From an uncultured Bacteroidota bacterium (lineage in GTDB: Bacteria; Bacteroidota; Bacteroidia; Flavobacteriales; Flavobacteriaceae), in NCBI GenBank assembly GCA_902594745.1, contig CACJNF010000003.1, positions 102,144-166,143 of the forward strand: a DNA stretch of 64,000 nucleotides, written 5' to 3'. This document shows positions 9,826 to 18,798 of the stretch, piece by piece. Every line of letters begins with the position of its first letter. Within the stretch, counting starts at the first letter, position 1. The notes under the pieces are model-generated. The model ran no database searches and was not told the origin of the DNA. It was given only the letters and a program-made list of their open reading frames with translations. The position numbers and the translations under genes are program-made.

Positions 9826-11430
9826 TTAGTCGACCGCTGGTCCGTTAGTATTCCAAAATACTCTTCCTGTTAAATCAGATTTCTGAGTAACATTAGAGTT
9901 GTTAGCCGCATAATTTTGTGGATACCACATTGATACAGGGAATGGCCCTGGATCTGGCTCAACCGTTGGTTGAAGATTCTTTGGATATCCATTTCTTCTA
10001 TAAGAATTATATGCATCTGTTCCGTTACCTCTTTGAGTCTTCCATAGTTCTTCAGCCCAAAGCTCAAGCTTTGCGTCTAAAGTACTAGCAGCTGTCCAAT
10101 CAGCAGCAAAGGCTGCAATATATGCATCCGCTGTTGCCGCGTCCATTGCTGGAGCTCCTGGTATATCATCTACTTTATTCAAGTTTGCAGTAATACCAGC
10201 AAGAGTCGATGTAGTTGGATCACCACCTGTCATAACAGCTACCTCAGCATCTAAGAAATGCATTAATGCAGCAGATACAACTGGAGTAATACCAGCACCA
10301 CCTAAACCGTCACCGTTTCCAAGTGCGCTATAGCTAGAGTCATCATAAGCACCACCTGCAGGGTATACACCCATTAGTGTTCTTTTGAATCCATCTGGTG
10401 GAATACCTTCATCGTTACCGTGATCTCTTCCCCAATATCCTTCAGGAAGGTTACAGTATAATCCGTATGCTATTCTGTGTGGCTCAATATAGTAACCAGG
10501 AGCAGAACATTCTAAACTAACCTCATCAGAAGGACCATCCTTTCCAGGAGTATATTGTACCTGTCTGTAGTACATGTAGTTTATTCTTGGATCTCTCATA
10601 CCATTTCTACCTTGCATCATCAGGTTCATCATCCAGTTAGGCTGATAATCACCTGCACCAGTATTGGTGTAGTTGTAAGTATAGATAGGATGTCTTGTAT
10701 CTGGGTTTACTTCATTAGTACCCCAAGAAAATTCGAAATCATCTGAATTATCTGTAATATAATTTGTAATAGAGCTGTATGAACTATATTCACCTAAATT
10801 AAGGTAAGCTCTTTTCTTAATACTGTTTGCAGCTTTAACCCAACCAGCAGCACTACCACCATAGTACATATCGTACTGAGGTGCTACACCACCTGCATTA
10901 AAGTTACCAATTGCAGCATCAAGAAGAGCAATTGCAGCATTGTAAACAGATGCTCCTGAATCAGCAGCTGGGTTAAGGTTTTCAGAACCTTTTAATGCCT
11001 CGCTATATGGTACATCACCGAAGTAATCTACTAGAGTCATTAAAATGTACGCCTGCATAACCTGCCCCATACCAACATAGTATGTTAAGCCGTTTTCTTC
11101 AGCAATTACGTTCATTACTCTTATATCCTCCATCATTCCTTGGTAGGCACTTGACCATAAACCAGAGAATGAACCAGGACCATAATTGTCTCTATATAAT
11201 CTGTCACCACCCATGTGAGCAACTCTTGTAAGTCTTCCACCTACAGCACCCATACCATCAACAAAACGAGCAAAATCCTCTTGAATGTTGTTGATAAATA
11301 AGTCAGCACTTGCTTGTTCTGGACTTAAAGCGTTAGGGTTAGAAGTTAAATCTAACTCAGTTGTTTCACATGAACTTAGAACTAGTAAGCTAGTTAAAGC
11401 TAAAATCGAAAGTTTGTTTAAAGTTTTCAT
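9826..11430 (-). CDS. SusD/RagB-like nutrient-binding outer membrane lipoprotein
   Basis: The 534-residue protein is a surface-exposed lipoprotein that forms the lid of a SusC transporter and captures ligand. The signal peptide ends at LVLSSC (Cys21), followed by the TSNPNALSPEQ type opening seen in SusD-like group 2 proteins (PF12771 type). The helical tetratricopeptide-like scaffold follows (for example VMQAYILMTLVDYFGDVPYS at about 107-126). The gene lies 26 bases after susC and 12 bases before the third lipoprotein, so the three are one operon. No glycoside hydrolase, sulfatase or peptidase gene is adjacent, so the substrate cannot be inferred. Confidence 0.92.
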   Translation of the reverse strand: MKTLNKLSILALTSLLVLSSCETTELDLTSNPNALSPEQASADLFINNIQEDFARFVDGMGAVGGRLTRVAHMGGDRLYRDNYGPGSFSGLWSSAYQGMMEDIRVMNVIAEENGLTYYVGMGQVMQAYILMTLVDYFGDVPYSEALKGSENLNPAADSGASVYNAAIALLDAAIGNFNAGGVAPQYDMYYGGSAAGWVKAANSIKKRAYLNLGEYSSYSSITNYITDNSDDFEFSWGTNEVNPDTRHPIYTYNYTNTGAGDYQPNWMMNLMMQGRNGMRDPRINYMYYRQVQYTPGKDGPSDEVSLECSAPGYYIEPHRIAYGLYCNLPEGYWGRDHGNDEGIPPDGFKRTLMGVYPAGGAYDDSSYSALGNGDGLGGAGITPVVSAALMHFLDAEVAVMTGGDPTTSTLAGITANLNKVDDIPGAPAMDAATADAYIAAFAADWTAASTLDAKLELWAEELWKTQRGNGTDAYNSYRRNGYPKNLQPTVEPDPGPFPVSMWYPQNYAANNSNVTQKSDLTGRVFWNTNGPAVD

Positions 11431-11456
11431 AATATTTTAATTTATTGATTTAGGGA

Positions 11457-14400
11457 TTAAAAAGTTAATTTTAAACTTACACCATACCTTCTTGCACTAA
11501 CACCGTTGAAGTATTCAAAACCAGAACCATTACCAACACCTAAACCGGCGATGTTTGGATCATAGTTAATACCATCAGGTGTATTGTAAGCATCATACCA
11601 AAGGTTGAAACCTTGTGCAGAAATTGAAGCCGCTCCAAATGGAGTTTTATCTAACCAAGAACTAGGTATATCATAAGTAAGTGATACTTCACTTAATCTT
11701 AATACACTAGCATCCCAAGTTCTTAACTCGTCACCTCCTAAAATAAGGTTACCGAAGTAAGTTGTTGCGTTATCGATCATTTTGTTGTTAGGAGAACCAT
11801 CTGCTAGAACACCTGGTAAAATATAAGGTAACTCTCTGTCTAATGTGTCAGTAGTAATACCTCTACCAAGAAGTGTCATGATGAAACTTGAATACATATC
11901 TCCACCAATAGATGCGTTAAATAGGACATTAAGAGATAAATTTCCATAAGTAATAGTGTTTCCAATGTTCGCAATGAAATCAGGGTTACTATCACCAATT
12001 AATGCATACTTATTAGTTTTATAGTTAGTATCGTTATTTGTTCTATAACTACCAGAAGCGTCAACTAATGGTCTACCTGAATCATCTCTTGCTACAGAAG
12101 TACCAATCATAGATGTTAATGGAAGACCAGGAATTGCAGCGTTTCCTCTTGTAGAGAATCCAGCGTAAACAATTTGATCAGTGTTTTGACCTAAATCTTC
12201 AACGATTGCTTGGTTAGTAGTATAGTTAACTGAAGTATTCCAGTTAAACTTATCACCTCTAATCCAATCAGCGTTAAGATCTACCTCCCAACCAGTTGCA
12301 CTAATTTCACCAATGTTTGTTCTTGTAGAAGTATATCCAGTTGATGGGTCAAGTGGTTGAGTAATAATTAAATCAGTAGTCTGTCTGTTAAAGTAAGAGA
12401 TCTCAGCAGATAATCTATTATCAAATAAATTAGCCTCTAATCCAAACTCAAGCTCAGCAAGTAACTCAGGCTTTAATCCAGTGTTACCTAATTGTGAACC
12501 AGTAGTGTTAGTAATTACTTCAACACCATCTACTTTAAAATCTTTAGTATTTAGACTAAGGGTAGATGCAATCGGATATCCTCCTGGATATGTTGCAGAT
12601 GTACCGTAACTAGCTCTAACTTTTAAGAAGTCAATTGGTAAATTACCGAAGTCTAAAACAGAAGTTGGCACGAAAGATATACTTGCAGATGGGTAAGTAA
12701 TAGATCTATTTTCTTCTGATAGGTTAGATACCCAATCAGTTCTAGATGCTAAAGTAAAATACAAGTAGTCTTGGTAATCAAATGCAGCTTGTGCAAATAC
12801 CCCAAGTACGTTTCTTCTAGAGTAAAATTCAATTTCTTCTTGTGAGTTAAAGTTATAATGTCTTAATACGTTAAATACGTTTTGTCCTGTACTTCTAACA
12901 CCGTTTCTGTCGTATTCTCTACCAACAGATTCAGCACCAGCGTTAAATGTTACAGACCAGTCATCATCAAGTTCAAAGTCACCGTTTATAGTTACCTGGT
13001 GGTTAAATATTGTTGAAGTGTTATTCCACTTTTCATATAAACCAGACTGAACCTCAAGGTTACCATCTTGTCCACCTTTGTTTTGATAACTTGTGTTATC
13101 CTCACTATATACGTCGTAACCGTAACTATATCTTAAATTTAAGTTATCAGAGATATCATACTGTGCTGATACACCACCAAAAACCCTGTGAGTCATCTGA
13201 GCATCTCCAGTATTGTTAACAGTCCATAGTGGGTGTTGAATACCATTTGATGATCTATAATAAATTGATGCTCCAGTAATTGGGTGAGCATATGGAAGTT
13301 GAGCTATACCAATAGATCTTGGTGTATAGAAAACGTTACCATATAATGATGAATCTGAAGAACCACTACTATATGCCGCAGCAATAGGAGGGGTTTTAAA
13401 GTCAGTTGCAGTATAGTTTAGTGTACCGTTTACAGTAATTTTGTTTGATAAAACTGCTCTACCACCGAAACTCAATGCGTTTCTTCTTAGAGTGTTTCCA
13501 GGAGTAAATCCTTTATCATCTAAATTACCATAGTTAACGTTATAAGAAACTTTACCGTCATCACTTTGACCTCTGAAGTTAATGTTTGTGTTAACAATTT
13601 CTCCTGGCTGGAATAAATCACCAACACTGTCATAAGGCTTCCATTCCCAAAGAGAATCCATAGATAAACCTAATAAAGGTAAAAGATCTCTTGAAAGGAA
13701 TCTAGCATTTAAGTTACTGTTATATGGGTGCTTAAGGAATCCAGGCTGACCTGAAACTGTTCCGTTAATAGCGCTTTGTCTTCCCCATCCAGCAGGTCCT
13801 TCTTCATCGAAGCTTGGCCCCCAGTTAGAAAAGAACCAACCAAAGTTTTGGTTGAACCCATTACCATATTGCATCTGAAAGTCTGGTTTCATAGCTAACT
13901 CATTAGTGAAGTAAGATGTATTAACAGTTACCTCATTCTTTTGAGCTCTAGTACCAGCACCAGTAGTTCCGGATTTAGTAGTAATTAAAATTACACCGTT
14001 TCTACCTTGCGATCCATAAAGTGTAGCAGCAGCTAAACCTTTAAGAACGTTTACAGATTCAATATTATTAGGATCTAGATCTAGGAATCTTGACGAACCA
14101 TTGTTACCTGATGTGAAACTACCCATAGCGTTTGTATCACTTTGGAAAGGTACACCATCAACAACAAATAATGGTTGGTTACTTGAACTAAAGGTACTTA
14201 AACCTCTAATTACAACACTTGTTCCTGATCCAGAAATACCACCTTGATTTGTTACCTGTACACCAGAAGCTTTACCAGAAAGTACACGCGCAACATCACC
14301 AGATGCCCTGTTCTCAATTTGAGTGTTGTCAACTTCAGATACAGCATATCCAAGTGCACGTTTTTCTCTAGTAATACCTAAACTGGTTACAATAACTTCT

Positions 14401-14696
14401 TCAAGTTGAGTTCCAAGGGAAAGAGTTACATTAATGACGTTGCCAGCTCCTACAGCAACTGCTGCAGTTTCATAACCAACGAAACTGAATTCCAGAGTCT
14501 GACCTTCAGCAACATTAATAGAAAAGTTCCCATCGAAATCAGTGGTTACACCAGTAGTTGTACCCTGAACAAGAACGGTAGCTCCCGGTAAAGGAAGACC
14601 ATCACTATCAGAAACAACACCAGTTACTGTCTTCTGAGCAAACGACATTTGAGCCGTTAGCAAGAAAACCACTAGTAATCTGAATAAGCTTTTCAT
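11457..14696 (-). CDS. SusC/RagA-family TonB-linked outer membrane transporter
   Basis: The 1079-residue protein has a signal peptide (cut near AQMSFAQ), a carboxypeptidase-D regulatory-like domain (about 22-95, GVVSDSDGLPLPGATVLVQG), a TonB-box region near LEEVIVTSLG, a plug domain (about 115-240, with VVIRGLSTFSSSNQPLFVVDG) and a 22-strand beta-barrel to the end. It imports a nutrient bound by SusD using energy from TonB-ExbBD. It is the first gene of the three-gene operon and has an A/T-rich leader of up to 210 bases. By eye its codons carry more G and C than neighbouring genes, as expected for an abundant protein; transfer is an alternative. Confidence 0.95.
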   Translation of the reverse strand: MKSLFRLLVVFLLTAQMSFAQKTVTGVVSDSDGLPLPGATVLVQGTTTGVTTDFDGNFSINVAEGQTLEFSFVGYETAAVAVGAGNVINVTLSLGTQLEEVIVTSLGITREKRALGYAVSEVDNTQIENRASGDVARVLSGKASGVQVTNQGGISGSGTSVVIRGLSTFSSSNQPLFVVDGVPFQSDTNAMGSFTSGNNGSSRFLDLDPNNIESVNVLKGLAAATLYGSQGRNGVILITTKSGTTGAGTRAQKNEVTVNTSYFTNELAMKPDFQMQYGNGFNQNFGWFFSNWGPSFDEEGPAGWGRQSAINGTVSGQPGFLKHPYNSNLNARFLSRDLLPLLGLSMDSLWEWKPYDSVGDLFQPGEIVNTNINFRGQSDDGKVSYNVNYGNLDDKGFTPGNTLRRNALSFGGRAVLSNKITVNGTLNYTATDFKTPPIAAAYSSGSSDSSLYGNVFYTPRSIGIAQLPYAHPITGASIYYRSSNGIQHPLWTVNNTGDAQMTHRVFGGVSAQYDISDNLNLRYSYGYDVYSEDNTSYQNKGGQDGNLEVQSGLYEKWNNTSTIFNHQVTINGDFELDDDWSVTFNAGAESVGREYDRNGVRSTGQNVFNVLRHYNFNSQEEIEFYSRRNVLGVFAQAAFDYQDYLYFTLASRTDWVSNLSEENRSITYPSASISFVPTSVLDFGNLPIDFLKVRASYGTSATYPGGYPIASTLSLNTKDFKVDGVEVITNTTGSQLGNTGLKPELLAELEFGLEANLFDNRLSAEISYFNRQTTDLIITQPLDPSTGYTSTRTNIGEISATGWEVDLNADWIRGDKFNWNTSVNYTTNQAIVEDLGQNTDQIVYAGFSTRGNAAIPGLPLTSMIGTSVARDDSGRPLVDASGSYRTNNDTNYKTNKYALIGDSNPDFIANIGNTITYGNLSLNVLFNASIGGDMYSSFIMTLLGRGITTDTLDRELPYILPGVLADGSPNNKMIDNATTYFGNLILGGDELRTWDASVLRLSEVSLTYDIPSSWLDKTPFGAASISAQGFNLWYDAYNTPDGINYDPNIAGLGVGNGSGFEYFNGVSARRYGVSLKLTF

Positions 14697-14906
14697 ACTT
14701 AGTTATTTAGTTATTAATAAATTTTTGTTAAAATTTTCTTAAATTTTTCGTAAAGGCTAAGATAAATCAATAATTCCTGAAAAAAAAAGAAACTTTAAGG
14801 TTTATTGAAAAAAAATTAAAAAAAAAGAGATTTTTTTTATGATAAAGTCAAAATAATAAGAATATGACAAAAAATTTGTTAAAAAATTATAATATTCTTA
14901 GAAAAT

Positions 14907-15611
14907 CTATAAATTTTCTGCGAATTCAAAAATCTGAATAAGAGAGCTAATTTCAGATGTTTTTAGTTTCTGATTTTTGATATATTTTTTCACTTTATCG
15001 GAATTGGATCCAAAAAAGTTAATAATCGATTTTTTAGATGTTTTAATGGAAACTGGTGTATCACCATTTTTACTCACATATATTTCTGTACTCTCTACAT
15101 ATCTTGGGGGAAATGAATTTTCAAGTGAAGTCCTTGCAACTTTAGCTTCCATAAATGTTTTCTTTCTTTTTAAGTAAAGTCTATTCTCCTTACCATCATA
15201 AATATTTACTAAATATCCTATGTAAGCTCTTCCTTCCTCAACTCTGTGTGGTAAATACTCAAATCTTTCTCCGTTTATAAGAGGAATAACATCCTTACTC
15301 TTAATTAAGATCAAATCTGATTCCTTTTGTCCAGGTGTATCAGCCATCTCTATTTCATCTCTAAAAGCATTATACCTCATATAACCAGAATCATTAAGTT
15401 CTTTTCCAAAATATTCAAGCTTTGTGCTTTTAAATTCAGAATCAAAATAATGACTTCCTTGAATATTCAAAGGCTGAGGTGCTCTACTTGATCTATTACC
15501 AAAATCTATTAATGCCTGTTGAGTGGCACCAGTAATATTTCCGTTTACGTTTCCTTGAGCATTTATTGATGCAGATAGTAGCAATGCAAAAAAAAGTTTG
15601 ATATAGTTCAT
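14907..15611 (-). CDS. Secreted or periplasmic protein of unknown function
   Basis: I do not recognise this 234-residue protein. It has a clear N-terminal signal peptide (KLFFALLLSASINAQG, cut after about residue 18) and no lipobox, so it should be soluble in the periplasm or exported. The mature part is mixed alpha/beta, with a region around FGKELNDSGYMRYNAFRDEIEM (about 69-90) and a lysine-rich C-terminal half (about 140-225). There are no cysteines in the mature part and no catalytic motif I can name. It stands alone between susC and lysA on the same strand and has its own TAAGTTTG promoter element. Confidence 0.8.
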   Translation of the reverse strand: MNYIKLFFALLLSASINAQGNVNGNITGATQQALIDFGNRSSRAPQPLNIQGSHYFDSEFKSTKLEYFGKELNDSGYMRYNAFRDEIEMADTPGQKESDLILIKSKDVIPLINGERFEYLPHRVEEGRAYIGYLVNIYDGKENRLYLKRKKTFMEAKVARTSLENSFPPRYVESTEIYVSKNGDTPVSIKTSKKSIINFFGSNSDKVKKYIKNQKLKTSEISSLIQIFEFAENL

Positions 15612-15630
15612 AGCTTTGAGAATTTCATGG

Positions 15631-15638
15631 CAAACTTA
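15631..15638 (-). promoter_or_regulatory. -7 promoter element of the secreted unknown gene
   Basis: The minus strand reads TAAGTTTG, matching TAnnTTTG, 19 bases before the ATG at 15611. The expected start near 15625 gives a leader of about 14 bases. No clear -33 box is visible. Confidence 0.5.
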
Positions 15639-15728
15639 ATTATAAATTATCTAATTAAATAATTCGTTGAGATTAATTTAACAATATATTATGCCTTCAT
15701 GTAATATTAAGAAACAAAAAGGAAAGTT

Positions 15729-16937
15729 TTACTTATCAAAAATATCTATTTGTCCTGATAACAAATCATTAATAGTCTCGGGTTCTCTAATCTTAAATAA
15801 TTTATTGTCTATAATACAAATTTCTGCAGGTCTAGATCTACTATTATAATTACTAGACATATTAAACCCATATGCTCCAGCGTTTTTAAAACATATTATA
15901 TCTCCTTTCGAAGTATCTGAAATCTTCCTTTTTTCAGCAAAAGTGTCTTTCTCGCAAATATAACCTACAACATCGTATTCTTTTTTTCTGCCTGAAGGAT
16001 TAGATAGGTTTATAATTTCATGATGGGATCCATATAGAGTAGGTCGAAGTAAATGATTAAAGCCAGAATTTACTTGTAGGAAATCTTTAGTTTTTGTAGA
16101 CTTAATATAATTTACTCTAGTTATAAAAAACCCACAATCACTGACAAGAAACTTACCTGGTTCAAATATTAGTTTTAATTTCTTATTAAAATCTAATTCA
16201 AACGTTTTTAGTTCCTTTGAAACCTCCTTTACATAATCATTTAGATTAGTTGAGGTATCATCCTTATAGTATGGAATTTTTAATCCACCACCTAAATCAA
16301 TACTCTCAATGTTTTTGAAGTCTCTAGCAATCGAAAAAATCTTCTTGATCCCTTCCTTAAATTGATTACTCTTAGTTATATCACTTCCAGTGTGAATATG
16401 AAGACCTGTAATATTAATTTTACCCTTTTTCTCCATATCCAACAATTCATCTATTCTTTCTTCAGGAATTCCAAACTTAGACTCAGAGTGTCCTACACTA
16501 ACATTATCATTTCCACCAGCATAAATCCCTGGGTTTATCCTAACAGTTATTGGTTGATTTCCAAACTCATTTACAAAATCTTTTATAGATTCTATGCTAT
16601 CAAGATTTATTTTAACTCCAAGTTTGAATACCTCCTTTATCTCTTCAAAACTAACACCATTAGGAGTATATAAAATTTCATCTTTATTGAAACCACATTT
16701 CAGGCCAATCATAACTTCCTCAATTGAAACTGCATCAAGACCGGCACCCATTTTCTTAATATATTTTAAAACTGAAATATTAGAGAGAGACTTGGCTGCA
16801 AAATGAATTTTGTAGTTTTCTAAAACACTTAACTCTTTGTCTAATTTGTCAAATTGATTTTTAATGATTTTTAGATCATACAAATAAATTGGAGTTCCAA
16901 ATTTTAAAGCAGCTTCTTTAAGTATTTTAATATCCAT
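15729..16937 (-). CDS. lysA: Diaminopimelate decarboxylase
   Basis: The 402-residue PLP enzyme decarboxylates meso-diaminopimelate to lysine, the last step of lysine synthesis. The fold type III barrel shows the PLP lysine in IHFAAKSLSN (Lys49), the phosphate-binding glycine loop SIDLGGGLKIPYY, the HIHTGSDI strand and, in the C-terminal domain, the catalytic CEKDTF (family CExxD) contributed across the dimer. Length and start fit the family. It is divergent from sucC with a 78-base gap. Confidence 0.94.
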   Translation of the reverse strand: MDIKILKEAALKFGTPIYLYDLKIIKNQFDKLDKELSVLENYKIHFAAKSLSNISVLKYIKKMGAGLDAVSIEEVMIGLKCGFNKDEILYTPNGVSFEEIKEVFKLGVKINLDSIESIKDFVNEFGNQPITVRINPGIYAGGNDNVSVGHSESKFGIPEERIDELLDMEKKGKINITGLHIHTGSDITKSNQFKEGIKKIFSIARDFKNIESIDLGGGLKIPYYKDDTSTNLNDYVKEVSKELKTFELDFNKKLKLIFEPGKFLVSDCGFFITRVNYIKSTKTKDFLQVNSGFNHLLRPTLYGSHHEIINLSNPSGRKKEYDVVGYICEKDTFAEKRKISDTSKGDIICFKNAGAYGFNMSSNYNSRSRPAEICIIDNKLFKIREPETINDLLSGQIDIFDK

Positions 16938-17002
16938 TTTTTGTTTTAAGTGATAAATATAATTCTGATTTTAAATAATTCAAATATCTTAAGTTTTGTG
17001 GT

Positions 17003-17010
17003 TATATTTG
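17003..17010 (+). promoter_or_regulatory. -7 promoter element of sucC, possibly giving a leaderless mRNA
   Basis: TATATTTG matches the TAnnTTTG consensus exactly and ends only 5 bases before the sucC ATG at 17016. Transcription normally begins about 5-7 bases after this element, so the message would start at or next to the ATG. No TTG-type -33 box stands at the usual distance. Confidence 0.5.
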
Positions 17011-17015
17011 TCGCC

Positions 17016-18206
17016 ATGAATTTACATGAATATCAAGGAAAACAATTATTAGAAAAATTTAATGTTTCGATTCAAAGAGGCTATGTAGCAAATAATCCCA
17101 ATGAGGCTGTTGAGTGCGCAAAAAAACTTTCAAATGAAACAGGAACAGAAATTTTTGTTGTTAAAGCTCAAATTCATGCAGGTGGTAGAGGAAAGGGTGG
17201 AGGAGTAAAAATTGCTAAGTCTTTGGATGAGGTAAGATCTATATCTTCAGAAATAATTGGAATGAATCTTGTAACTCCACAAACTCCTAAAGAAGGTAAG
17301 TTGGTAAATAAGGTTTTAATTGCTGAAGATGTATATTATGATGGTGAGGGGGATAGAAAAGAGTTTTATATGTCAGTGTTACTGAATAGATCATCTTCAA
17401 AAAATATGATTGTTTACTCAACAGAGGGTGGAGTAGATATTGAGGCAGTTGCTGATAATACTCCAGATCTAATTTTTAATGAAGAAATTGACCCTGGTTC
17501 TGGAATTCTTCCTTTTCAAGCTAGAAAAATTGCATTTAATCTTGGTTTAAAAGGCCAGGCTTTTAAAAATATGGTGAAATTTGTTACCAATCTCTACAAT
17601 GCATACACTGCGTCAGATGCATCACTTTTTGAAATTAATCCTGTTCTTAAGGCAGCTGATGATAAAATTATAGCTGTAGATTCTAAAGTAACTATTGATG
17701 AGAATGCTCTCTTTAGACACACTGAATATGAATCAATGCGAGACCTTAGTGAAGAAAATCCTGTTGAAGTTGAAGCTAGAGAGTCTGGGCTAAATTATGT
17801 TGACTTAGATGGAAATGTTGGGTGTATGGTAAATGGTGCTGGCTTGGCAATGGCAACAATGGATTTAATTAAACTTGCTGGAGGTGAGCCTGCTAATTTT
17901 CTTGATGTTGGTGGAACTGCTGATTCAAATAGGGTTGAAAAAGCATTTAGATTAATTCTGCAAGATTCAAATGTAAAAGCAATACTGGTTAATATATTTG
18001 GTGGAATAGTAAGGTGTGACCGTGTAGCTGAGGGTATTGTCTCTGCATATAAAAATCTTGGTAATATTGATATACCTATTATAGTTAGGCTTCAAGGAAC
18101 TAATTCTGATAAAGCAAAGGAAATAATTGATGGTTCAGGATTAAATGTTCAATCTGCAATTGCCTTTGATGAAGCCGCAAATAAAGTCCAGGCTGCTTTA
18201 AACTGA
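17016..18206 (+). CDS. sucC: Succinyl-CoA synthetase (ADP-forming) subunit beta
   Basis: The protein of 396 residues couples succinyl-CoA cleavage to ATP synthesis in the TCA cycle together with SucD, whose gene is not in the window. The family start MNLHEYQGKQLLEKF fixes the ATG at 17016; an ATG at 16950 keeps the frame open but would add 22 hydrophobic residues unlike the family and overlap the promoter. An ATP-grasp domain with VKAQIHAGGRGKGGGVK, the motif LFEINPV, and the ligase domain with FLDVGGTADS and LVNIFGGIVRCD are present. Length is normal (about 388-397). Confidence 0.96.
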   Translation: MNLHEYQGKQLLEKFNVSIQRGYVANNPNEAVECAKKLSNETGTEIFVVKAQIHAGGRGKGGGVKIAKSLDEVRSISSEIIGMNLVTPQTPKEGKLVNKVLIAEDVYYDGEGDRKEFYMSVLLNRSSSKNMIVYSTEGGVDIEAVADNTPDLIFNEEIDPGSGILPFQARKIAFNLGLKGQAFKNMVKFVTNLYNAYTASDASLFEINPVLKAADDKIIAVDSKVTIDENALFRHTEYESMRDLSEENPVEVEARESGLNYVDLDGNVGCMVNGAGLAMATMDLIKLAGGEPANFLDVGGTADSNRVEKAFRLILQDSNVKAILVNIFGGIVRCDRVAEGIVSAYKNLGNIDIPIIVRLQGTNSDKAKEIIDGSGLNVQSAIAFDEAANKVQAALN

Positions 18207-18237
18207 CATAAAGTCATTTAATTTTTCTATTTTATTG

Positions 18238-18263
18238 CCAAATTGTCATTATTTATGACTTGG
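18238..18263. promoter_or_regulatory. Inverted repeat next to the small heat-shock promoter
   Basis: CCAA at 18238-18241 and GTCAT at 18245-18249 are mirrored by ATGAC at 18255-18259 and TTGG at 18260-18263, giving a two-part inverted repeat with a 3-base bulge and a 5-base centre. A related TGAC-N5-GTCA lies at 18204-18216. The right arm runs into the putative sigma-54-like promoter, so this looks like an operator for the heat-shock gene; that is inference. Confidence 0.4.
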
Positions 18264-18276
18264 TATTCTTTTTGAC
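18260..18276 (+). promoter_or_regulatory. Sigma-54-like promoter of the small heat-shock gene
   Basis: The stretch reads TTGG (18260-18263), ten bases, then GA (18274-18275), close to the sigma-54 pattern GG-N10-GC apart from the final base. A start about 12 bases further on would give a leader of about 40 bases before the ATG at 18326. No TAnnTTTG housekeeping element is seen in the 119-base gap. Confidence 0.4.
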
Positions 18277-18325
18277 TATTACTTAATGAATTTATAATTC
18301 AAATTGTTTAACTAAAAAAAAAAAT

Positions 18326-18748
18326 ATGAGAATAGTAAAATATAACAATAACAATGTTTTTCCATCATTAATTAATGAATTCTTTAATGATGACTTTGGT
18401 ATGAATTTTTTAAATAGAAGTCATTCTGTACCATCAGTAAATTCTTTAGAAAATAATGATTCTTTTGAGATAGATCTTGCAGTACCAGGAATGAAAAAAG
18501 AAGATTTCACGATTGAATTAAATGATAAGGTATTAGTTATTTCATCTGAAACTTCAAATACTATGGAAAATGATAAAATGAGATTAAATGAATTTAATTT
18601 TTCATCTTTTCAAAGATCATTTAGAGTTCCAGATTCAGTAGATCAGGACAAGATCAAGGCTAATTATAAAAATGGTATTCTAAAAATTAAATTACCAAAA
18701 AGGAAAGAAAGTATATCTAAGCCAAACAGGGTAATTAATATTGGCTAA
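18326..18748 (+). CDS. hsp20: Small heat-shock protein of the Hsp20/alpha-crystallin family
   Basis: The 140-residue protein is an ATP-independent holdase chaperone. The alpha-crystallin domain spans about residues 37-130 (DSFEIDLAVPGMKKEDFTIEL through FRVPDSVDQDKIKANYKNGILKIKLPK), including the conserved A-x-x-x-n-G-v/I-L motif as ANYKNGILKIKLP. A C-terminal RVINI provides the I/V-x-I/V tail that links oligomers. The short N-terminal arm contains FPSLINEFFNDDFG, typical of Bacteroidota members. It stands alone with a candidate heat-shock promoter and operator upstream and an intrinsic terminator downstream. Confidence 0.93.
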   Translation: MRIVKYNNNNVFPSLINEFFNDDFGMNFLNRSHSVPSVNSLENNDSFEIDLAVPGMKKEDFTIELNDKVLVISSETSNTMENDKMRLNEFNFSSFQRSFRVPDSVDQDKIKANYKNGILKIKLPKRKESISKPNRVINIG

Positions 18749-18772
18749 ATATTTTAAATAATCCTAAAAATT

Positions 18773-18798
18773 AGGTGCACTTATGTGCACCTTTTTTT
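18773..18798 (+). terminator. Rho-independent terminator after the small heat-shock gene
   Basis: An 8-base perfect stem (AGGTGCAC at 18773-18780 with GTGCACCT at 18785-18792), a TTAT loop and a run of T to 18798 form a textbook terminator for the plus-strand transcript. The uvrB stop codon on the other strand lies at its edge, and the opposite side is also fairly T-rich, so it may stop both converging transcripts. Confidence 0.85.

Noticed and set aside
9870..10067. Second minus-strand open frame inside susD (65 codons)
   Set aside because: It is an alternative frame of a strongly supported gene with no motif or start context of its own.
16950..17015. Upstream ATG extension of sucC
   Set aside because: The extra 22 residues are hydrophobic, unlike the family, and cover the promoter; homologues begin at MNLHEYQ.
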